From Telmatospirillum sp. J64-1 (GTDB lineage Bacteria; Pseudomonadota; Alphaproteobacteria; Rhodospirillales; Magnetospirillaceae): a stretch of 64,000 nt of DNA. Positions within the stretch are counted from its first letter, which is position 1. Every line of letters begins with the position of its first letter. The notes beneath the pieces are model-generated. The model was not told the DNA's origin. It searched no databases and saw nothing but the letters and a program-made list of their open reading frames with translations. Of this stretch, positions 40,886 to 50,477 are shown one piece after another. The DNA lies in contig NZ_SBHN01000003.1 in NCBI RefSeq assembly GCF_006980715.1, positions 174,727-238,726 of the forward strand, in the 5' to 3' direction. The position numbers and the translations under genes were made by a program.

Positions 40886-42169
40886 CTAGGACCCGGCCAT
40901 TTCTCTTAGGCGGGCCAGGCAGTCCTCGCGTCCGGCCCGGAAATCTCCTTCTTCCCACCAGCGTTCGATTGCGCCCAGCATCTCGCCGACGCGCGGGCCG
41001 GGGGGAATGCCCAGCGCCAGGATATCCCGCCCCTTGAGGGGAAATTCCACCGGCTGCCAGGCATCGGCCGCCTCCAGCAGGCTGCGCCAGGCATCCGCCT
41101 CGGTCGCGCGGGGGCGGTCGGAAACGGCGCGCCGTCCGGCCCAGGCGATCAGGGCGAGATCGCGGAAGTCCTCCGCCCCGATGCGGTGCAGGGCGCGGCG
41201 GCGTTCGACCGCCGTCATCGCCGGGTCGGGCACCAGGACCGGGGCCGCCAGGGCGATCAGGCGGCGGGTCTGGGCATTGGAGAGGCGCAGGCGCGCGGCG
41301 ATGGCCGCCGCCCCCTCGGCATTGGTCGAGACCAGGCAGGCGAGACGGCGGATCGGATCGGGACGGACGCTCTCCAGCACCAAGCCACGCCTCTCCAGGA
41401 AGACCAGTTGACGCAGCCGCCCGAATTCCGCCGCCTCAGGCAGGATGTGGGGCAGGATCTTCTCGCCCTGCATCACCAGCAGGACGGAAACCGGATCGGG
41501 GGCCAGCAGCAGCTTGATCAGCTCGCCGCAGATGCGCTCGCCCGACAGGCTGGGCAGGTGGTGCGCCATCAGGCGGCAGGCCTGCAAGGCTTCGCGGTCC
41601 AGCGGCGGACGGCCGTAATGGGCGAAGAAGCGGAAGAAGCGCAGGAGGCGCAGCACGTCTTCCTCGATGCGCTTCATCGGATTGCCGACGAAGCGCACGC
41701 GCCCGGCCCCCAGATCGGCCAGTCCGTCGAAGGGATCGTAGATTTCGCCCGTGGGGGTGCAGAACAGGGCGTTGATGGTCAGGTCGCGCCGCGCGGCGTC
41801 CTGCACCCAATCGTCGGTGAAGGCGACGCGGGCCTTGCGGCCGAAGGTCTCGACGTCGCAGCGCAGCGTCGTGACCTCGAAATGCATGCCATTGGTCACG
41901 GCGGTCACGGTGCCGTGCTCGATGCCGGTGGGGATGGCGTGGATGCCCGCCTTCTCCAGCAGGGCGATGACCCGCTCCGGCGGATCGTGGGTGGCGATGT
42001 CGATATCCTTGATGGGGCGCTTCAGCACCGCGTCGCGCACGCAGCCGCCGACGAAGCGCACCTCGGCGCCTTCCGCCGTCAGGGCGGCGACCACCGCCCG
42101 GGTTTCCGGCGCGGTCATCCAGGCTTGAGGCTCAAGCTGGCCGACCGGCTCGGTCATGGCGGCCGTCAT
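40886..42169 (-). CDS. cca: CCA tRNA nucleotidyltransferase / poly(A) polymerase family
   Basis: 427 aa. The class II nucleotidyltransferase head has FVGGCVRD (39-46) and the metal Asp pair D55/D57 in KDIDIATHDPPE; RRDLTINAL and the neck motif EEDVLRLLRFFRF follow. It adds CCA to tRNA 3' ends; bacterial poly(A) polymerases share the fold, and alphaproteobacteria usually have this type as their CCA enzyme. The start may be the ATG at 42169 or codon 5. It overlaps the DUF6111 gene by four bases at the end of a four-gene overlapping operon. Confidence 0.92.
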   Translation of the reverse strand: MTAAMTEPVGQLEPQAWMTAPETRAVVAALTAEGAEVRFVGGCVRDAVLKRPIKDIDIATHDPPERVIALLEKAGIHAIPTGIEHGTVTAVTNGMHFEVTTLRCDVETFGRKARVAFTDDWVQDAARRDLTINALFCTPTGEIYDPFDGLADLGAGRVRFVGNPMKRIEEDVLRLLRFFRFFAHYGRPPLDREALQACRLMAHHLPSLSGERICGELIKLLLAPDPVSVLLVMQGEKILPHILPEAAEFGRLRQLVFLERRGLVLESVRPDPIRRLACLVSTNAEGAAAIAARLRLSNAQTRRLIALAAPVLVPDPAMTAVERRRALHRIGAEDFRDLALIAWAGRRAVSDRPRATEADAWRSLLEAADAWQPVEFPLKGRDILALGIPPGPRVGEMLGAIERWWEEGDFRAGREDCLARLREMAGS

Positions 42170-42480
42170 TCCCTCCGCCCCTCGCGTCCCAGTCCATAGA
42201 GGCGGTCGCGCTCGGTGCCGTCGCGCTCGATGGTGCCGGGGATGACCCGCCCCTGCTCGTCCAGCCGCGCCGGTTCATAAGCCGTGCCGGGGCCGCGCTG
42301 CTGCGGGTCCATGATCGTGACGCCGATCGTGATCACCAGCGCGAAGGCGACACCGGCGGCGGCCAGCCAGGTCCAGGGGACCTCCGACAGCGGCTTGCCC
42401 CTGTTCACCAGCACGATCCACAGAAGATAGAGGAGGGTCGGCAGGAAAAGCGGCAGCAGATAGGTCAGGAAGAAGCGCAT
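42166..42480 (-). CDS. DUF6111 family small membrane protein
   Basis: 104 aa from the ATG at 42480 (MRFFLTYLLPLFLPTLLYLL). Two helices (about residues 5-24 and 38-57) are followed by a hydrophilic C-terminus with RGPGTAYEPARLDEQGRVIPG. The protein and its position between a NUDIX gene and cca are typical of alphaproteobacteria; function unknown. Its start lies 16 bases inside the NUDIX gene and its stop overlaps cca. Confidence 0.85.
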   Translation of the reverse strand: MRFFLTYLLPLFLPTLLYLLWIVLVNRGKPLSEVPWTWLAAAGVAFALVITIGVTIMDPQQRGPGTAYEPARLDEQGRVIPGTIERDGTERDRLYGLGREGRRE

Positions 42481-43181
42481 CGGTCCTCGAGAACATCGCA
42501 GAGGTTGATCAGCATACCCGCCGTGGCGCCCCAAATGTAATGGCCTTGATAGGGCATGGCATAGAAAGGCCGCTCGCGCCCTTCCACCAGACGGGAACAA
42601 CGCTGGTGATTGGAGCGGTCAAGGATGAAGGATAGCGGCACCTCGAAGGCCTCGGCCACCTCGAAGGGATCGGGGTTCAGCCCCAGCGGCGGCGTCACCA
42701 GCCCGACCACCGGCGTCACCCGGAAACCGGTCGAGGTGATGTAATCCTCCAGCCGCCCCAGGATCTCCACCTTGTCGGGCGGCAGGCCCACTTCCTCTTC
42801 CGTCTCGCGCAAGGCGGCGGCGACCGCGTCCTCGTCTTCCTCCTCGATCCGTCCGCCGGGAAAGCTGACCTGGCCGGCATGCTTGGCCAGATGGGCGGTG
42901 CGCCGCGTCAGCAGGACGGTCAAGCCGTCCGCATGGGCCACCAGCGGCACCAGCACCGCCGCCGGGATCTGCATGCGCGGCGGCGGCACCATCGAGGAGA
43001 CCAACCTGCCTTCCGCCGTTGCCTCGATCCTGGCCGCGATTCGGGGATCGCGCGCCAATTCGGCGGCATTGCGGGCGTCCGAACGATCGCTACGGCTGAA
43101 ACCGCGGGCCAGTTTTTCGGCGATAGCCGAAGGGGTTAGTCCTCCAGCTTGCCCAGAGGAAAGAAGGTTCCTTTGCTCCAT
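42465..43181 (-). CDS. NUDIX hydrolase, CoA pyrophosphatase type (NudL-like)
   Basis: 238 aa. The Nudix box is GGRIEEEDEDAVAAALRETE followed by EEVGL, preceded by the NudL block LLTRRTAHLAKHAGQVSFPG. These enzymes hydrolyse CoA and its derivatives to phosphopantetheine and 3',5'-ADP. The N-terminal 70 residues are helical and not part of the box. It overlaps DUF1285 upstream by 46 bases and DUF6111 downstream by 16, so expression is tightly coupled. Confidence 0.92.
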   Translation of the reverse strand: MEQRNLLSSGQAGGLTPSAIAEKLARGFSRSDRSDARNAAELARDPRIAARIEATAEGRLVSSMVPPPRMQIPAAVLVPLVAHADGLTVLLTRRTAHLAKHAGQVSFPGGRIEEEDEDAVAAALRETEEEVGLPPDKVEILGRLEDYITSTGFRVTPVVGLVTPPLGLNPDPFEVAEAFEVPLSFILDRSNHQRCSRLVEGRERPFYAMPYQGHYIWGATAGMLINLCDVLEDRCASS

Positions 43182-43663
43182 ATGCCGTACAGGACGTCCT
43201 CGCCTATCTTTTCTTCGAAGCCTTTTGCCACCAACTCATAGTAGACCGACCGCGTCAGCCTTGCTTCCAGACCATCACGCACCAAAACATAGGGAGAAGG
43301 CTCGCCGGTTTCATGCTCGGTTTCGATTCGGAGCGGATGGTCGGCGTCCACGGTGACGCATTCGTCAACATTGGTGCGGAAGCTGACGACCAGCTCGCGC
43401 CCCGACCCGGAGGTAAACATTTCGACCGCCGCAAAGGGAACATCCTCCACCTCGATCCGGCCCTCCTCGGCCGGAGTCACCAGCCAGTACGAACCGTCCT
43501 CGCGGCGGGTCAGAACCGAGGCGAAGAGACAGACCATCTCTTTGCGCCCGATCGGAGAACCATGGTAGAACCAAGTACCATTCCGGTCGATGCGCATATC
43601 GAGAGGACCGCAAACCTCACGCGCTTTCCCAGGCACGAGGGTATTCGCCGAAGACTTCGTCAT
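43136..43663 (-). CDS. DUF1285 family protein
   Basis: 175 aa from the ATG at 43663; ATGs at 43684 and 43714 are alternatives and none has a clear ribosome site. The family block is MRIDRNGTWFYHGSPIGRKE, followed by VCLFASVLTRREDGSYWLVTP and a beta-rich C-terminus. The function is unknown; structures show a small beta-barrel. It is the first gene of the DUF1285-NUDIX-DUF6111-cca operon and is divergent from moxR, with about 80 bases shared for both promoters. Confidence 0.88.
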   Translation of the reverse strand: MTKSSANTLVPGKAREVCGPLDMRIDRNGTWFYHGSPIGRKEMVCLFASVLTRREDGSYWLVTPAEEGRIEVEDVPFAAVEMFTSGSGRELVVSFRTNVDECVTVDADHPLRIETEHETGEPSPYVLVRDGLEARLTRSVYYELVAKGFEEKIGEDVLYGIWSKGTFFPLGKLED

Positions 43664-43743
43664 CCGAGCAACCCGCGGTGCCATGGAGAAATCATGTGAC
43701 GCCTGCCTCCACAAATCGATCCACTTCCGATGGGGGGAACGAC

Positions 43744-44730
43744 GTGCCCACCGATATTGACGTAGTCAACCAGATCGAAGGTCTCAACACCCGCCTGGCC
43801 GAAGTGCGTGAGCGCATCGGTCGCATCATTTTCGGCCAGCAGCGCGTTATCGATGAAACTCTTACCACGCTCCTTGCCGGCGGTCACGTTCTGCTGATCG
43901 GCGTGCCCGGCCTGGCGAAGACCCGCCTGGTGCAGACCCTGGGCACGGTGATGGGGCTGGACGACAAACGCGTGCAGTTCACCCCCGACCTGATGCCCGC
44001 CGACATCCTCGGCTCGGAGGTGCTGGAAGAGATCGACGGCACCCGTTCCTTCCGCTTCATCAAGGGGCCGGTCTTCTGCCAGCTGCTGATGGCCGACGAG
44101 ATCAACCGTGCCAGCCCGCGCACCCAGTCGGCCTTGCTGCAGAGCATGCAGGAACGCAAGGTCAGCGTGGCCGGGCATTACTACGACCTGCCTAGCCCCT
44201 TCCACGTCCTGGCGACCCAGAACCCGCTGGAGCAGGAAGGAACCTATCCCCTGCCCGAAGCCCAGCTCGACCGCTTCCTGATGCAGGTGGACGTGGACTA
44301 TCCCGACGAGGATGCCGAACGCCGCATGCTGATTGCCACCACCGGCGCCGAGGAGGCCGAGCCGGTCCAGGCGATGACCGCCACCGACCTGCTGGCCGCC
44401 CAGCGCCTGGTGCGCAGCATCCCGGTAGGCGACAGCGTGGTCGAGGCGATCCTGTCCCTGGTGCGCGCCGGACGCCCCGAGACCAGCGAGGTCGAGATCG
44501 TGCGCCGTCATGTCGCCTGGGGTCCCGGGCCGCGCGCCAGCCAGGCGCTGATGCTGGCTGCCCGGGCGCGGGCGGTGCTGGACGGCCGCCTGTCGCCTTC
44601 CGTGGACGACGTGGTGGCGCTGGCCCAGCCGATCCTGCGGCATCGCATGGCGCTGAACTTCTCGGCCCGCGCCGAGGGCGTGCGCGTCGCCGATGTCATC
44701 GACGCCCTGTGCGACCGCCTCGCGTCCTGA
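43744..44730 (+). CDS. MoxR-family AAA+ ATPase
   Basis: 328 aa from a GTG at 43744, preferred over the ATG at 43678 because GGGGGGAAC lies just upstream and the longer form would overlap the divergent gene's 5' region. Walker A is GVPGLAKT, Walker B LLMADEINRASP, and sensor 1 LATQNPLEQEGTYPLPEAQL. MoxR proteins act as chaperone-like remodelling factors with VWA partners. It is the first of the rightward cluster MoxR-DUF58-DUF4159-amidotransferase-like. The stop lies four bases before the DUF58 gene. Confidence 0.95.
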   Translation: MPTDIDVVNQIEGLNTRLAEVRERIGRIIFGQQRVIDETLTTLLAGGHVLLIGVPGLAKTRLVQTLGTVMGLDDKRVQFTPDLMPADILGSEVLEEIDGTRSFRFIKGPVFCQLLMADEINRASPRTQSALLQSMQERKVSVAGHYYDLPSPFHVLATQNPLEQEGTYPLPEAQLDRFLMQVDVDYPDEDAERRMLIATTGAEEAEPVQAMTATDLLAAQRLVRSIPVGDSVVEAILSLVRAGRPETSEVEIVRRHVAWGPGPRASQALMLAARARAVLDGRLSPSVDDVVALAQPILRHRMALNFSARAEGVRVADVIDALCDRLAS

Positions 44731-44734
44731 TGCC

Positions 44735-45616
44735 ATGGCCGAGCAGCACAAGGAACAAGCCCGGACGCTGAGCCGGGCCGAGGCCCAGGCCTCCACCCTG
44801 CCGCCGCTGCTGGTGGCGGCGGAGCGCGTGGCGGCCACGGTGGCGGCGGGCACCCATGGACGGCGGCGCGTCGGGCCAGGCGAAACCTTCTGGCAGTTCC
44901 GCCGCTACCAGCCCGGCGATCCGGTGCAGAGCATCGACTGGCGCCAATCGGCGCGTTCGGACCCCATCTTCGTGCGCGAGACGGAATGGGCGCTGGCGCA
45001 AAGCGTCTGGCTGTGGCGCGACCGCTCCCCCTCGATGGCCTGGCGGTCCCATCCGGACCTGCCGGAAAAGGGCGAGCGGGCGGATCTGCTGCTGCTGGCC
45101 CTGGGCTCGCTCCTGGTGCGCGGGGGCGAGCGGATCGGCCTGCTGGGTGGCCCCGAACGGCCCTCCACCGGGCGCACCGCCCTGACCCGCATCGCCCTGG
45201 CGCTGGGCGATGCGCCGTCTTCGGAGGACGGCCTGCCCAAGGGCACGGACCTGCCCCGCCATGCCCAATTGGTGTTGCTGGGAGACTTTCTTTCTCCCCT
45301 TGAAGATGTAGACGCCGCCCTGCGCGGGCTTGCCGGGCGGGGCGTGAAGGGCCATCTGCTGCAAGTCCTCGACCCGGCCGAGGAGAGCCTGCCCTTTTCC
45401 GGCCGGGTCCGCTTCGCCGGTTTGGAGGGGGAAGGCCACACGCTGGTGCGCCGCGTCGAGGATGTCCGCGATGCCTATGCCAAGCGTCTTGCCGGACACC
45501 GCGAAGGCTTGCGTGCCATTGCCCGGACCCTGGGCTGGAGCTTCACCCTCCATCATACGGACCAACCACCGCAAGCGGCCCTGTTGGCGCTGCATGCGGT
45601 CTTGAGCGAGGTGTGA
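44735..45616 (+). CDS. DUF58 domain-containing protein
   Basis: 293 aa. The DUF58 core is RRYQPGDPVQSIDWRQSARS (around residues 70-90), followed by FVRETEWALAQSVWLWRDRSPSM, a VWA-like strand with the degenerate metal site DRSPSM. MoxR-DUF58 pairs are a standard couple in which DUF58 is the probable client or adaptor. The start at 44735 is five bases from the moxR stop. It lacks the N-terminal membrane helices of long DUF58 proteins, so it is cytoplasmic. Confidence 0.92.
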   Translation: MAEQHKEQARTLSRAEAQASTLPPLLVAAERVAATVAAGTHGRRRVGPGETFWQFRRYQPGDPVQSIDWRQSARSDPIFVRETEWALAQSVWLWRDRSPSMAWRSHPDLPEKGERADLLLLALGSLLVRGGERIGLLGGPERPSTGRTALTRIALALGDAPSSEDGLPKGTDLPRHAQLVLLGDFLSPLEDVDAALRGLAGRGVKGHLLQVLDPAEESLPFSGRVRFAGLEGEGHTLVRRVEDVRDAYAKRLAGHREGLRAIARTLGWSFTLHHTDQPPQAALLALHAVLSEV

Positions 45617-45657
45617 CAGCCGATGCCAACCGCCCGGATGAGTGAGGCTTAAAGAGC

Positions 45658-48435
45658 ATGTTCGGCCTTCCGGCCCTGTCCCTGCCGGCGCTCAGCTTCG
45701 CCGCCCCCTGGGTGCTTGCGGCGCTGCTGACCCTGCCCATGCTGTGGTGGCTGCTGCGCGCCATGCCCCCCAGCCCCAAGCGCCAGAGCTTCCCGGCCAT
45801 CCGCCTGCTGTTCGGACTGAACCCGCGCGAGGACGTCGCCGCCCGCACGCCGCTTTGGGTCGTGCTGATGCGCATGCTCCTGGCAGCATTGGTCATCCTG
45901 GCCGCCGCCCATCCCGTCATCAACAGTGCGCGCCCTCTTGCAGGCGACGGACCGCTGCTGGTGGCGGTGGATGACGGCTGGGCCGCCGCCCGCAACTGGA
46001 GCGCCCGCCGCGCCGCCCTGGAAGCCCTGATGGACCGGGCCGAGCGCCAGTCGCGGCCGGTCATCCTGCTGCCCACCGCGCCGCCCGCCGATGGCGGACC
46101 GATCAACGCCATCGGCCCCCTGCCCGCCCGCGAGGCAAGGCCGCTGGCCCAGGCCATGGCGCCCAAACCCTGGTCCGCCGACCGCGCCGCCGCCACCGAG
46201 GCGCTGGGCCGCCTGACCCTCGCCTCCAGCGTCTCCGCCTTCTGGCTGAGCGACGGCGTGGATGCCGGTCCGCCCGGCGCCGCCTCGGGCTTCGCCCTCG
46301 CTTTGCAACGCCTGGGCGGCGGGCTGGAGGTCATGGCCGAACCGCCCGGCGGGCTGGCCCGCCTCGTCCTGCCGCCGGTCCGCGAGGGCGGCGATCTGGT
46401 TCCCACCGTCAGGCGCCCCGCCGCCGGGCCGGAAGAGACGCTGTATCTGCGCGCGGTGGATGATTCCGGCCGCGTCGTCGGCCGCGAGGCCGTGACCATT
46501 CCCGCCGGTGAAACGCAGGTGGCGGCCCATATATCCCTGCCCGCCGAATTGCGGAACCGCGTGGTCCGCCTGGATATCGAGGACGAGGCCGGGGCCGGTT
46601 CCGTGGCACTGCTGGACGAACGCTGGCGCCGCCGCCCGGTCGGCGTCGTCTCGGGCCTGCCGCAGCAGGCCGACGCCCCGCTGCTCAGCGACGTCTATTA
46701 CCTGGAACGGGCCCTGGCCCCCTATGCCGACCTGCGGCGCGGCGAGATCCGCGACCTGCTCAGCCGCGAATTGTCGGTGATGATCCTGGCCGATGTCGGC
46801 CAGATGGCCCAGCCGACCATCGCCGAGCTGGGCCGCTGGGTCGAGGGCGGCGGCGTGCTGCTGCGCTTCGCCGGTCCCAACCTCGCCCGGCTGGCCGATG
46901 CCGAACAGGCCGACGACCCGCTGCTGCCGGTGCGCCTGCGGGCCGGCGGGCGCTCGCTGGGCGGGGCGATGTCCTGGAGCGAGCCCCTGGGCCTCGCCCC
47001 CTTCCCCGATTACGGCCCCTTCGCGGGCCTGACCGCCCCTGCGGATGTACGCGTCGAACGCCAGGTGCTGGCCCAGCCCGCCATCGACCTGAACGAACGC
47101 ACCTGGGCCCGCCTCAGCGACGGCACGCCGCTGGTCACCGCCATGCAGCGCGGCGAAGGCTGGGTGATCCTGGTCCACACCACGCCCAACGCCATGTGGA
47201 GCGACCTGCCGCTGTCGGGCGTCTTCGTCGACATGCTGCGCCGGATCGTCGACCTGTCCCAGGGCCTGGCGGGCGCCCAGACGCAGAACGCCCTGCCGCC
47301 CGCCGAATTGCTGGACGGTTTCGGACGGCTGCAGCCGGCGCGCGGCGCAGTGACCTCGCTGCGGCCCGAAGCCTTGGCCGAGACCATGCCCGGACCGCGC
47401 AATCCGCCCGGCTGGTACGGCGACGCCTCGGCCCGCCGCGCCCTCAACCTCGCCCCCCATATCGGCGAGACCGCCGCCCTGACGGTACCGCGCGGCGTCG
47501 GCATCCGCGGCTATGCCGATGCCCCGCGCGAACTCGACCTGAAGCCCTGGCTGATCGGCGCCGCCCTGATCCTGGCCATCATCGACACCATCGTCGCCCT
47601 GGCCCTGCGCGGCCTGCTGCCCACCGTCCGCCGCCGCGCCGCCGCCGGGGCGGGCGCCGTGCTGCTGGCCCTCGCCATCCTTGCCGCCATGCCCGGCACC
47701 GCCCAGGCGCAAGAGGCCGAGGTCGACATGGACTTCGCCCTGAGGGCGGCCCTGGAAACGCGGCTGGCCTATGTCCTGACAGGCAATCCCGAGGTGGACC
47801 GCATCAGCGAGGCCGGGCTCCACGGCCTGACCGAGGTGCTTTATCAGCGCAGCTCGGCCGAGCTGGCCGAACCCATGGCGGTGGATGTGGAAAGAGACAT
47901 GCTGCTGTTCTTCCCGGTCATCTACTGGCCGGTCACCGAGGACCAGCCGCCGCCCTCGCCCGAGGCCCAGGCGCGGATCAACGACTACCTGCGCAATGGC
48001 GGCATGATCCTGTTCGACAGCGGCCCCATGGGCTCCGGCAGCGACGCCAGCGCCGGTGCCGCCTTGCAGCGCCTGACCGAGGGCCTGTCCATCCCCCCCT
48101 TGCAGCCCCTGCCCGACGACCATGTCCTGACCCGCACCTTCTTCCTGATGGACGAGATGCCGGGCCGCTGGACCGGCGCCACGATCTGGGTGGAAAGCGG
48201 CGAGAGCGGACGCAACGACAACGTCACGCCGGTGGTCATCGGCGGCAACGACTGGGCGGCCGCCTGGGCGCGGGACGAACGCCGCCAGCCTTTGTTCGCC
48301 ACCGTCCCGGGCGGCGAGCGCCAGCGTGAACTGGCCTATCGCTTCGGCGTCAATCTGGTGATCCACGCCCTGACCGGGAACTACAAGGAAGATCAGGTCC
48401 ACATCCCCATCATCCTGGAGAGGCTGGGCCAATGA
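45658..48435 (+). CDS. Membrane protein with BatA N-terminal domain and C-terminal DUF4159
   Basis: 925 aa. The N-terminal aerotolerance-regulator (BatA-type) region has two helices: FAAPWVLAALLTLPMLWWLL and VVLMRMLLAALVILAAAH. A large alpha/beta middle part follows (VALLDERWRRRPVGVVSG onward, with flavodoxin/amidotransferase-like strands). Two more helices lie near residues 625-680, and DUF4159 spans about 700-920 (DMDFALRAALETRLAYVLTG, YLRNGGMILFDSG). The function is unknown; the set resembles Bat operons, where MoxR and VWA proteins form a membrane-linked complex. Its stop overlaps the next start (ATGA). Confidence 0.9.
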   Translation: MFGLPALSLPALSFAAPWVLAALLTLPMLWWLLRAMPPSPKRQSFPAIRLLFGLNPREDVAARTPLWVVLMRMLLAALVILAAAHPVINSARPLAGDGPLLVAVDDGWAAARNWSARRAALEALMDRAERQSRPVILLPTAPPADGGPINAIGPLPAREARPLAQAMAPKPWSADRAAATEALGRLTLASSVSAFWLSDGVDAGPPGAASGFALALQRLGGGLEVMAEPPGGLARLVLPPVREGGDLVPTVRRPAAGPEETLYLRAVDDSGRVVGREAVTIPAGETQVAAHISLPAELRNRVVRLDIEDEAGAGSVALLDERWRRRPVGVVSGLPQQADAPLLSDVYYLERALAPYADLRRGEIRDLLSRELSVMILADVGQMAQPTIAELGRWVEGGGVLLRFAGPNLARLADAEQADDPLLPVRLRAGGRSLGGAMSWSEPLGLAPFPDYGPFAGLTAPADVRVERQVLAQPAIDLNERTWARLSDGTPLVTAMQRGEGWVILVHTTPNAMWSDLPLSGVFVDMLRRIVDLSQGLAGAQTQNALPPAELLDGFGRLQPARGAVTSLRPEALAETMPGPRNPPGWYGDASARRALNLAPHIGETAALTVPRGVGIRGYADAPRELDLKPWLIGAALILAIIDTIVALALRGLLPTVRRRAAAGAGAVLLALAILAAMPGTAQAQEAEVDMDFALRAALETRLAYVLTGNPEVDRISEAGLHGLTEVLYQRSSAELAEPMAVDVERDMLLFFPVIYWPVTEDQPPPSPEAQARINDYLRNGGMILFDSGPMGSGSDASAGAALQRLTEGLSIPPLQPLPDDHVLTRTFFLMDEMPGRWTGATIWVESGESGRNDNVTPVVIGGNDWAAAWARDERRQPLFATVPGGERQRELAYRFGVNLVIHALTGNYKEDQVHIPIILERLGQ

Positions 48436-50477
48436 ACTGGCGGATGCCGCATATCGCCTTCGACCCGCTGCTGCCCGAACCCCTTCTGGCCATCCTGGCG
48501 GTGCTGGCCCTGCTGGTCGCCCTGTGGGGCATCGCCCGGCGCGCGCGGGGTGCGTGGCTTCGCCTGCTGCCGCTGGCCGTGCTGGTCATCGCCGCCCTCA
48601 ATCCCCGCCTGGCGGCCGAGCAGCGCGAAGCATTGGACGACGTGGTCGTGGTGGTGGTGGATGAAAGCGCCAGCCAGCGCATCGGCAACCGCCAGCAGCA
48701 ATCCGCCGAGGCCTTGGAAGCCGTGCAGCAGCGCCTAGGCCGCCTGGACGGGCTGGACGTCCGTATCGAGCATCTGCCACCTTCGGCCGGCGACCAGGGA
48801 ACCCTGCTCTTCGAGGCCTTGGACCGTGCCGTCTCGGACGTGCCGCGCCGCCGCCTGGCGGGCAGCATCCTGATCACCGACGGCCAGGTCCACGACATCC
48901 CCCAGCAGCCGGGCGGCGCCCCGGTCCATGTGCTGCTGACCGGCGAACGCGACGAGGGCGACCGCCGCCTGGTGATCGAGCGCGCCCCCAGCTTCGGCCT
49001 GGTCGGACGCGACGTGACGGTGACCCTGCGGGTCGAGGACCCGGCACCCCAGGGCAGCGCCCTGGTCGATATCAGCATCAACGGCACGCCCGTTCAGTCG
49101 CGTCCGGTGCCGCTGAACCAGAGTCACGAGATCACCGTGCCCATCGAGCATGCCGGCCAGACGGTGGTGGAGCTCGAGGTCGAGGAAGGCCCGCGCGAAT
49201 TATCGCTGGTCAACAACCGCACCGCCGTCGCCATCAGCGGCGTGCGCGACCGGCTGCGCGTGCTGCTGGTCTCGGGCGAGCCCCATGCCGGAGAACGCAC
49301 CTGGCGCAACCTGCTGAAGGCCGACCCTTCGGTCGATCTGGTGCATTTCACCATTCTGCGCCCGCCGGAAAAGGACGACCGCACGCCGCTTTCCGAACTG
49401 GCCCTGATTTCCTTCCCGGTACGCGAGTTGTTCGAGGAAAAGCTGGAAGAATTCGATCTGGTGATCTTCGACCGCTACCGCCGCCGGGGCGTGCTGCCCT
49501 ATGATTACTTCGTGAATATCGCCGAATATGTTCGCCAGGGCGGCGCCCTGCTGATGGCGGTGGGACCGGAATATACCGATCCCCTGACGCTTTACGACAC
49601 GGCGCTGGAATCGGTCCTGCCCGGCCAGCCCTCGGGCCAGACCTACAACCAACCGTTCCGCCCCCTGGTGACCGAGCTGGGGCGGCGCCATCCCGTCACC
49701 GCCGGCCTGCCCGGCGCCGATGCCGAGGAACCGCAATGGGGCAGCTGGCTGCGCCAGTTGGGCGTCTACCAGAATGGCGGCATGGCGGTACTGTCGGGGG
49801 TCGACAACCAGCCCCTGCTGCTGCTCGACCATGTCGGTGAAGGCCGGGTGGCGCAATTGCTTTCGGATACGATCTGGCTGTGGGCGCGCGGTTTCGAGGG
49901 CGGCGGCCCGCAAGCGGAATTGCTGCGCCGCCTCGCCCATTGGCTGATGAAGGAACCGGAACTGGAAGAGGAACGCCTGACGGCGGAACTGCGCGGCGAG
50001 GAATTGCATATCCGCCGCCATTCCCTGTCGCCCCATCCCGCCAATGTCACCGTCACGCTGCCCGACGGGGAAGAGCGGCAGGTTCCCCTGACCGAGAATG
50101 GCGACGGCCAGGCCGAAGGCGTGCTGAGCGTGGATCAGCCCGGCCTCTATCACGTCAATGACGGCCAGCGCACCGCCATCGCCGCCGCCGGCAGCATCAA
50201 TTCCAAGGAAATGGCCGAACTGGCCGCCACCGAGGAGAAGCTTCATCCCGTCGTCCAGGCGACCGGGGGCGGCATCCACTGGATCAGCGACGGCGTGCCG
50301 GACCTGCGCCGCGTCCAGCCGGAGCGGGCCGCGGTAGGCCGCAACTGGATCGGCCTGCGCGCCAATGGCGATTACATGGTCACGGCGATCCGCGACACGC
50401 CCCTGCTGCCGCCCGCCTTGCTCCTGCTGCTCGGCTTCGGCGGACTGATCCTGACATGGTGGCGCGAGGGGCGGTGA
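48432..50477 (+). CDS. Membrane protein with VWA-like and glutamine-amidotransferase-like domains
   Basis: 681 aa. Two N-terminal helices (LLAILAVLALLVALWGIA and LLPLAVLVIAALN) are followed by VVVVVVDESASQRIGNRQQQ, a VWA strand with a recognisable D-x-S-x-S metal site. The middle (about residues 250-500) is class I amidotransferase-like (DYFVNIAEYVRQGGALLMAVG) without a catalytic Cys that I can identify. A last helix ends LLLLLGFGGLILTWW. It is the fourth gene of the MoxR cluster and overlaps the DUF4159 gene by four bases. The family is common in alphaproteobacteria and uncharacterised. Confidence 0.87.
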   Translation: MNWRMPHIAFDPLLPEPLLAILAVLALLVALWGIARRARGAWLRLLPLAVLVIAALNPRLAAEQREALDDVVVVVVDESASQRIGNRQQQSAEALEAVQQRLGRLDGLDVRIEHLPPSAGDQGTLLFEALDRAVSDVPRRRLAGSILITDGQVHDIPQQPGGAPVHVLLTGERDEGDRRLVIERAPSFGLVGRDVTVTLRVEDPAPQGSALVDISINGTPVQSRPVPLNQSHEITVPIEHAGQTVVELEVEEGPRELSLVNNRTAVAISGVRDRLRVLLVSGEPHAGERTWRNLLKADPSVDLVHFTILRPPEKDDRTPLSELALISFPVRELFEEKLEEFDLVIFDRYRRRGVLPYDYFVNIAEYVRQGGALLMAVGPEYTDPLTLYDTALESVLPGQPSGQTYNQPFRPLVTELGRRHPVTAGLPGADAEEPQWGSWLRQLGVYQNGGMAVLSGVDNQPLLLLDHVGEGRVAQLLSDTIWLWARGFEGGGPQAELLRRLAHWLMKEPELEEERLTAELRGEELHIRRHSLSPHPANVTVTLPDGEERQVPLTENGDGQAEGVLSVDQPGLYHVNDGQRTAIAAAGSINSKEMAELAATEEKLHPVVQATGGGIHWISDGVPDLRRVQPERAAVGRNWIGLRANGDYMVTAIRDTPLLPPALLLLLGFGGLILTWWREGR

